Shown here one piece after another: positions 62,838-64,000 of a stretch of DNA of 64,000 bases (the first letter of the stretch is position 1; each line of letters opens with the position of its first letter). The position numbers and the translations under genes were made by a program. The stretch is from [Actinomadura] parvosata subsp. kistnae. Lineage in GTDB: Bacteria; Actinomycetota; Actinomycetes; Streptosporangiales; Streptosporangiaceae. The stretch covers positions 4,389,001-4,453,000 of the forward strand of contig NZ_OOHJ01000018.1 in NCBI RefSeq assembly GCF_900323885.1, read 5' to 3'. The notes below the pieces were generated by a model. That model was not told the origin of the DNA, did not search any database, and saw only the letters and a list, made by a program, of their open reading frames with translations.

Positions 62838-63839
62838 ATGAGCGACCAGAAACGGGCACTGACGGCAGGCGTGGCGCTGCTGGAACGGGCGATCGACTAC
62901 GCGCTCGGCAGCCTGCGCATCGTGACCCCGCCGGCCCTGTGCCGCCCCACCCCCTGCACGGGCTGGAACCTCCACCAGCTCCTCGCCCACCTGGGCGACT
63001 CCCTCCAAACCCTGGACGAGGCCGCCACCGGCCACATCCTCCTCGCCCACGGCGCTGCCCTTCCGACGGCACACCAGGCGACCACCCCGGCCACCCCACC
63101 CGCCGTACCCGGCACGACAGGCACGCCCGCGGTGCCATGCCCACGCACACCAGGCACCCCCACGTCCGGCCCGCGGACCGCAGGCACCGCTGGTGGGCTC
63201 GGCTCGCGAACAACGAGCATCCCCACGCCCGGCACGCCGCCCGCGTCACCGGTGCAGGCGGCAGGCATCCCCGCGCCCGGCACACCGCCCGCGTCACCGG
63301 TGCAGGCGGCAGGCATCCCTGCGCCTGGCACACCGCCCGCGCCGCCGGTGCAGGCGGCAGACACCTTCAGTGCCGCGTCGCAACCCACACCCGTGGAGAC
63401 GGCCGGTGCCGTTGTGTCTGGACCTCGGCCGGAACCAGCGCTCCAAGCCCCCAACCCCGCCCTCCTCCTCAGGGACAGCGCCACAGAAGTGCTCGGCAGA
63501 TGGGCCGCCCTGATCACCGCCGACCTCGTCACCGTCCACGACCGCCACCTGACCAGCCCGATGGTGGCCGCGGCAGGCGCCGTCGAGATCACCGTGCACG
63601 CCTGGGACGTGGCCAGGGCCTGCGGCGATCCCCGCCCGATCCCGCCGCACCTCGCGGAGGATCTGCTCGACCTGGCCCACCTGTTCGTCACGAACGCCGA
63701 CCGTCCCGCCCGCTTCGCCCGCCCGGTGACCTTGCCCATGTACGCACCCACCCAGGACCACCTCCTCGCCCACCTCGGCCGCCACCCCAACTGGCCAGAC
63801 CACGACCGACCGGGATGCGACCGACCGGGAGAGGACTGA
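62838..63839 (+). CDS. Maleylpyruvate-isomerase/TIGR03086-like protein split by a Pro-rich repeat insert
   Basis: A 333-residue protein. Residues ~1-75 are the first half of a DinB/MDMPI-type metal-binding fold (CTGWNLHQLLAHLGDSL, with a putative ligand His) and ~210-333 the second half (GAVEITVHAWDVARACG with further His). Between them lie ~135 residues rich in Pro/Thr/Ala/Gly including three 48-bp repeats. The usual family length is near 190. GAGGAGG precedes the ATG. Metal-thiol-dependent activity is possible; substrate unknown. Confidence 0.75.
   Translation: MSDQKRALTAGVALLERAIDYALGSLRIVTPPALCRPTPCTGWNLHQLLAHLGDSLQTLDEAATGHILLAHGAALPTAHQATTPATPPAVPGTTGTPAVPCPRTPGTPTSGPRTAGTAGGLGSRTTSIPTPGTPPASPVQAAGIPAPGTPPASPVQAAGIPAPGTPPAPPVQAADTFSAASQPTPVETAGAVVSGPRPEPALQAPNPALLLRDSATEVLGRWAALITADLVTVHDRHLTSPMVAAAGAVEITVHAWDVARACGDPRPIPPHLAEDLLDLAHLFVTNADRPARFARPVTLPMYAPTQDHLLAHLGRHPNWPDHDRPGCDRPGED
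63216..63359 (+). repeat. Three 48-bp in-frame tandem repeats
   Basis: Units at 63216-63263, 63264-63311 and 63312-63359 each encode 16 residues of the form xIPxPGTPPASPVQAA. They lie in the Pro-rich insert of the MDMPI-like gene. Confidence 0.9.
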
Positions 63840-64000
63840 ACACCCGCCCGCCCTCACATCCACCGCCGCCACGCCGTACGATCACCATGTACGGAAAGTC
63901 AGACCACATATCGCGGCACCACTCTTGGCGGAATCCGCGACGTCCTGTCCGATACGGTGAGAAGATCGGTTATGGCCGACCCGGCACGGCGGGGCGACCA
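63840..64000. other. Right-edge region, possible start of a further rightward gene
   Basis: AT-richer than its surroundings. An ATG at 63972 opens MADPARRGD and runs off the edge; another ATG at 63887 is also open to the edge. Neither can be assigned. The AT-rich 63880-63960 stretch could be a promoter region. Confidence 0.3.

Noticed and set aside
63887..64000. Rightward frame starting MYGKSDHIS
   Set aside because: Open to the window edge but with no recognisable motif or ribosome site; cannot be distinguished from chance in a short stretch.

Overview
The window is about 72-75% GC, with GTG starts, many 4-base ATGA/GTGA gene overlaps, TGC-C-lipobox binding proteins and long low-complexity Pro/Ala linkers. 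This suggests a filamentous actinomycete, and the gene content fits Streptosporangiaceae/Nonomuraea-like genomes. The genus is an inference from style and content. No rRNA, tRNA, CRISPR or intact insertion sequence was seen.

Layout. (1) 1-3740: Dpp/Opp-type ABC uptake operon (binding protein, two permeases, the second cut by the window edge), divergent from a TetR-like regulator across a perfect 30-bp palindrome. (2) 3759-15453: sugar-acid locus. A leftward arm carries an NAD-epimerase, KdgD-type dehydratase, enolase-superfamily dehydratase and an oxidoreductase/DUF6807 fusion. A rightward arm carries a LacI regulator, a two-permease sugar ABC transporter with binding protein, a second Gfo/Idh/MocA oxidoreductase and an alpha/beta hydrolase. 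Six LacI-type boxes tie the arms together. (3) 15547-21571: leftward glpSTPQUV-type glycerol transporter with two ATPases whose active sites are degenerate in complementary ways. (4) 21767-23483: MarR/VOC pair and a short-chain dehydrogenase. (5) 23567-26962: DUF4434-like secreted protein and a small protein/DUF6745 pair with internal minisatellite. (6) 27016-33259: an STM4011-STM4015-type cluster (two radical SAM proteins, a sulfatase-fold hydrolase, an ATP-grasp-like protein and two tandem STM4015 leucine-rich proteins), with one gene apparently frameshifted and two junctions expanded by tandem repeats. (7) 33327-36566: efeUOB ferrous/ferric iron uptake with an IdeR-like box. (8) 36641-42254: LacI-controlled sugar ABC operon ending in a GH5 glycosidase. 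(9) 42255-50231: repeat-rich spacer, orphan Phd antitoxin with toxin stump, Ser/Thr kinase, hydrolase with MarR-like regulator, MazG-like pyrophosphohydrolase, AfsR-type regulator, SRPBCC protein. (10) 50326-55078: amidohydrolase, esterase, then a lower-GC RloA/RloB-like defence pair. (11) 55203-64000: methyltransferase, unknowns, a DNA alkylation-repair operon (ogt, PF09859-type oxygenase, unknown, alkB), lipase, lipoprotein, CocE/NonD hydrolase and a maleylpyruvate-isomerase-family protein split by a repeat insert.

Two themes stand out. One is the poorly understood STM4011-4015 cluster. The other is a recurrent pattern in which the last codons of a gene, including the stop codon, are tandemly duplicated downstream. 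The pattern is clear at two unrelated genes and the STM4015 gene, and weaker at a fourth. In several copies the former stop codon has decayed to a sense codon.
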